A stretch of DNA of 7,933 bases from Microthrixaceae bacterium (lineage in GTDB: Bacteria > Actinomycetota > Acidimicrobiia > Acidimicrobiales > Acidimicrobilacustridaceae). The translations under genes were made by a program, and so were the position numbers. Of this stretch, positions 6,985-7,933 are shown in pieces; position 1 is the stretch's first letter, and every line of letters begins with the position of its first letter. The stretch covers positions 1 to 7,933 of the forward strand of contig CANGMY010000056.1 in the NCBI GenBank assembly GCA_947455015.1. Direction: 5' to 3'. The notes beneath the pieces were generated by a model. It was not told the origin of the DNA, ran no database searches, and saw only the letters and a program-made list of their open reading frames with translations.

Positions 6985-7452
6985 TCAGCGCTTCACGACG
7001 GGGACGAGCAGAACCGGAACGTTGCTTCGACGCACGAGTTCTTGGGCAACACTGCCGAACATGAGGTGATGCATTCCGCCGTGTCCGTGCGTGCCCAGCA
7101 CGATGTGGGAAGCATTCAGTTCGTCGATGGCCGTGAGGAGGGTCTCCGACGCAGGGCCCATGATCACGAGAGGGTGCACGTCGACGCCAGTGGTATCGCT
7201 CAGGGTTGCGGCGAGTTCACGCACTTTGCGGTGTTCATCGGTGAGCTCACCCGCACGAGCTGATCGAGTGAATGAGCTGATGTCCTCTTTGTCGTATCCG
7301 GCGAGCGCAGGTTCGCCGGCGGCAACATGGATGAGATGCAGCGACGACCCTGCAGCGCGAGCCAGTAGGAGGCCTTCACGGACGATTTGTTCACCATGGT
7401 CAGAGAAATCGACGGCGGCGATAACGGTTTGTTCGGAAGGGGATGAGGCCAT
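6985..7452 (-). CDS. universal stress protein, UspA family (ATP-binding type), first gene of operon
   Basis: The 155-residue single Usp domain begins with a short polar tail (MASSPSEQ) and then the strand TVIAAVDFSDHG (9-20). The ATP-binding signature G-2x-G-9x-G-S is at residues 120-134, reading GTHGHGGMHHLMFGS, and the last strand is VPVLLVPV. The loop at about residues 50-75 is charged and longer than in its neighbour. The ATG at 7450-7452 has no Shine-Dalgarno. Instead TAGGCT lies exactly six bases upstream, suggesting a leaderless message starting at the ATG. The downstream usp and ATPase genes, by contrast, have purine-rich ribosome sites. This fits the gene being the operon's promoter-proximal member. 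It diverges from the dsbB-like gene across a 110-base gap. Confidence 0.94.
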   Translation of the reverse strand: MASSPSEQTVIAAVDFSDHGEQIVREGLLLARAAGSSLHLIHVAAGEPALAGYDKEDISSFTRSARAGELTDEHRKVRELAATLSDTTGVDVHPLVIMGPASETLLTAIDELNASHIVLGTHGHGGMHHLMFGSVAQELVRRSNVPVLLVPVVKR

Positions 7453-7464
7453 GGGCTGAGCCTA
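7453..7464 (-). promoter_or_regulatory. putative -10 element for leaderless usp-usp-ATPase operon
   Basis: On the minus strand TAGGCT (7464-7459) is followed by CAGCCC and the ATG. The geometry equals that at orn and dut: TAnnnT, six bases, start codon. No good -35 is visible; CGGACT, 18 bases further up, matches TTGACA at only 3 of 6. I see no palindrome like the mycobacterial DosR box upstream. The rest of the 110-base gap to 7562 shows nothing clear apart from the RBS of the divergent gene. Confidence 0.45.
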
Positions 7465-7562
7465 CGGGTTCTCCGAGACGCCAGTCCGGTGGTTTGGAGG
7501 CTTCGGTCGGTGCGGGGCGGTCGCGTTGGAGAAGTGTTCGAACTCTGCGAGGATGTCTTGGC

Positions 7563-7933
7563 ATGAATGTCCAGTCCTTTTCCTTCTTCTACGCGGTTCT
7601 CGCCTTGGCTTGTTGGGCCGGTGCAATCGCCGTGCTCGTCGGAGCACTCGTCCGGCGATTCGGCAATCCCGACGCGTTTGAGGAACTCCGAATTCAGGTC
7701 GGACGAGTTGCGCTCCCCCTTGCATGGGCAGTCGCATTCGTGACCACGCTCGGTTCGCTCTACTACTCCAAAGTGCAGGGCTATGTGCCGTGCGAACTGT
7801 GTTGGTATCAGCGCATCTGCTTGTACCCGTGGTCGGTCATTCTCGGCATTGCTGCATGGCGTCGCGATGCCTCGATCAAGTTCTACGCAATCCCGGTGTT
7901 GGGCATCAGCGTGGTGATCTCCGCATACCACTC
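7563..7933 (+). CDS. DsbB/BdbC-like disulfide bond oxidoreductase (5' part only)
   Basis: From the ATG at 7563 the frame stays open to the window end (123 codons, no stop), so the 3' part is missing. The stretch from Gly73 to Pro89 contains PCELCWYQRI with the redox pair Cys77 and Cys80 (7791-7802), the hallmark of DsbB/BdbC. These membrane proteins reoxidise the thiol oxidase DsbA/BdbD, passing electrons to quinone. A terminal AYH (121-123) fits the conserved YH of the third canonical helix. Hydrophobic segments lie at about 8-30, 49-69, 85-99 and 107-121. The first is extra compared with the usual four-helix DsbB. Arg-rich loops (31-48 and 100-106) would be cytoplasmic, placing the CxxC outside, as needed. 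GAGGA (7549-7553) 9 bases before the ATG is the likely RBS. A DsbA-like partner could follow outside the window. Family is firm; the exact subfamily is not. Confidence 0.9.
   Translation, partial: MNVQSFSFFYAVLALACWAGAIAVLVGALVRRFGNPDAFEELRIQVGRVALPLAWAVAFVTTLGSLYYSKVQGYVPCELCWYQRICLYPWSVILGIAAWRRDASIKFYAIPVLGISVVISAYH

Noticed and set aside
7200..7931. A 243-codon minus-strand open frame over the right edge
   Set aside because: It runs across the first usp gene in another frame and opposite the dsbB-like gene with its CELC motif. Its product is polar and low in recognisable structure.
1..7933. Mobile element, defence system, CRISPR array or biosynthetic cluster
   Set aside because: I found no transposase, integrase, repeat array, nuclease-helicase set or synthase. 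All genes belong to housekeeping, transport or stress families with uniform-looking codon use.

Overview
The window reads as an ordinary, densely packed stretch of a bacterial chromosome. It most likely comes from an actinobacterium (Actinomycetota) of moderate GC content, by eye in the mid-to-upper 50s percent. Three things point there. The dUTPase and the P-type ATPase resemble their mycobacterial counterparts as I remember them (the ATPase closely follows CtpE). An Orn-type oligoribonuclease sits beside dut. Several starts look leaderless, with a TAnnnT -10 element exactly six bases before the start codon, a habit common in Actinobacteria. A freshwater or marine lineage is possible, but I cannot fix the family from this sequence.

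Left part (1-3012): the C-terminal half of a metallo-beta-lactamase-fold (MBL) hydrolase on the + strand (1-467) runs tail-to-tail into a minus-strand pair. That pair is a second, complete MBL-fold hydrolase (1891-3012) followed 5 bases later by an MFS exporter (497-1885). Both hydrolases are of the LACTB2-like type with a C-terminal helical or winged-helix extension. No substrate can be read from the sequence.

Middle (3050-4097): oligoribonuclease orn (minus) and dUTPase dut (plus) diverge from a start-to-start gap of only 34 bases. The gap carries two back-to-back -10-like elements and a direct repeat. orn lies 37 bases upstream of the MBL/MFS pair on the same strand, so these three genes may be partly co-transcribed.

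Right part (4156-7452): a minus-strand operon of two UspA-family universal stress proteins followed by a CtpE-like P-type cation ATPase, with gaps of 18 and 21 bases. It suggests a stress-linked ion transport unit. The last gene (7563 to the window end, plus strand) is the N-terminal part of a DsbB/BdbC-like disulfide oxidoreductase that diverges from the usp operon.

I see no RNA genes, CRISPR array, insertion sequence, prophage or toxin-antitoxin pair. No gap without a gene exceeds about 110 bases. I found no convincing new multi-gene system. The best leads are the interleaved orn/dut promoters, the usp-usp-ATPase operon, and the ATPase membrane segments that lack the usual Ca2+-site residues.
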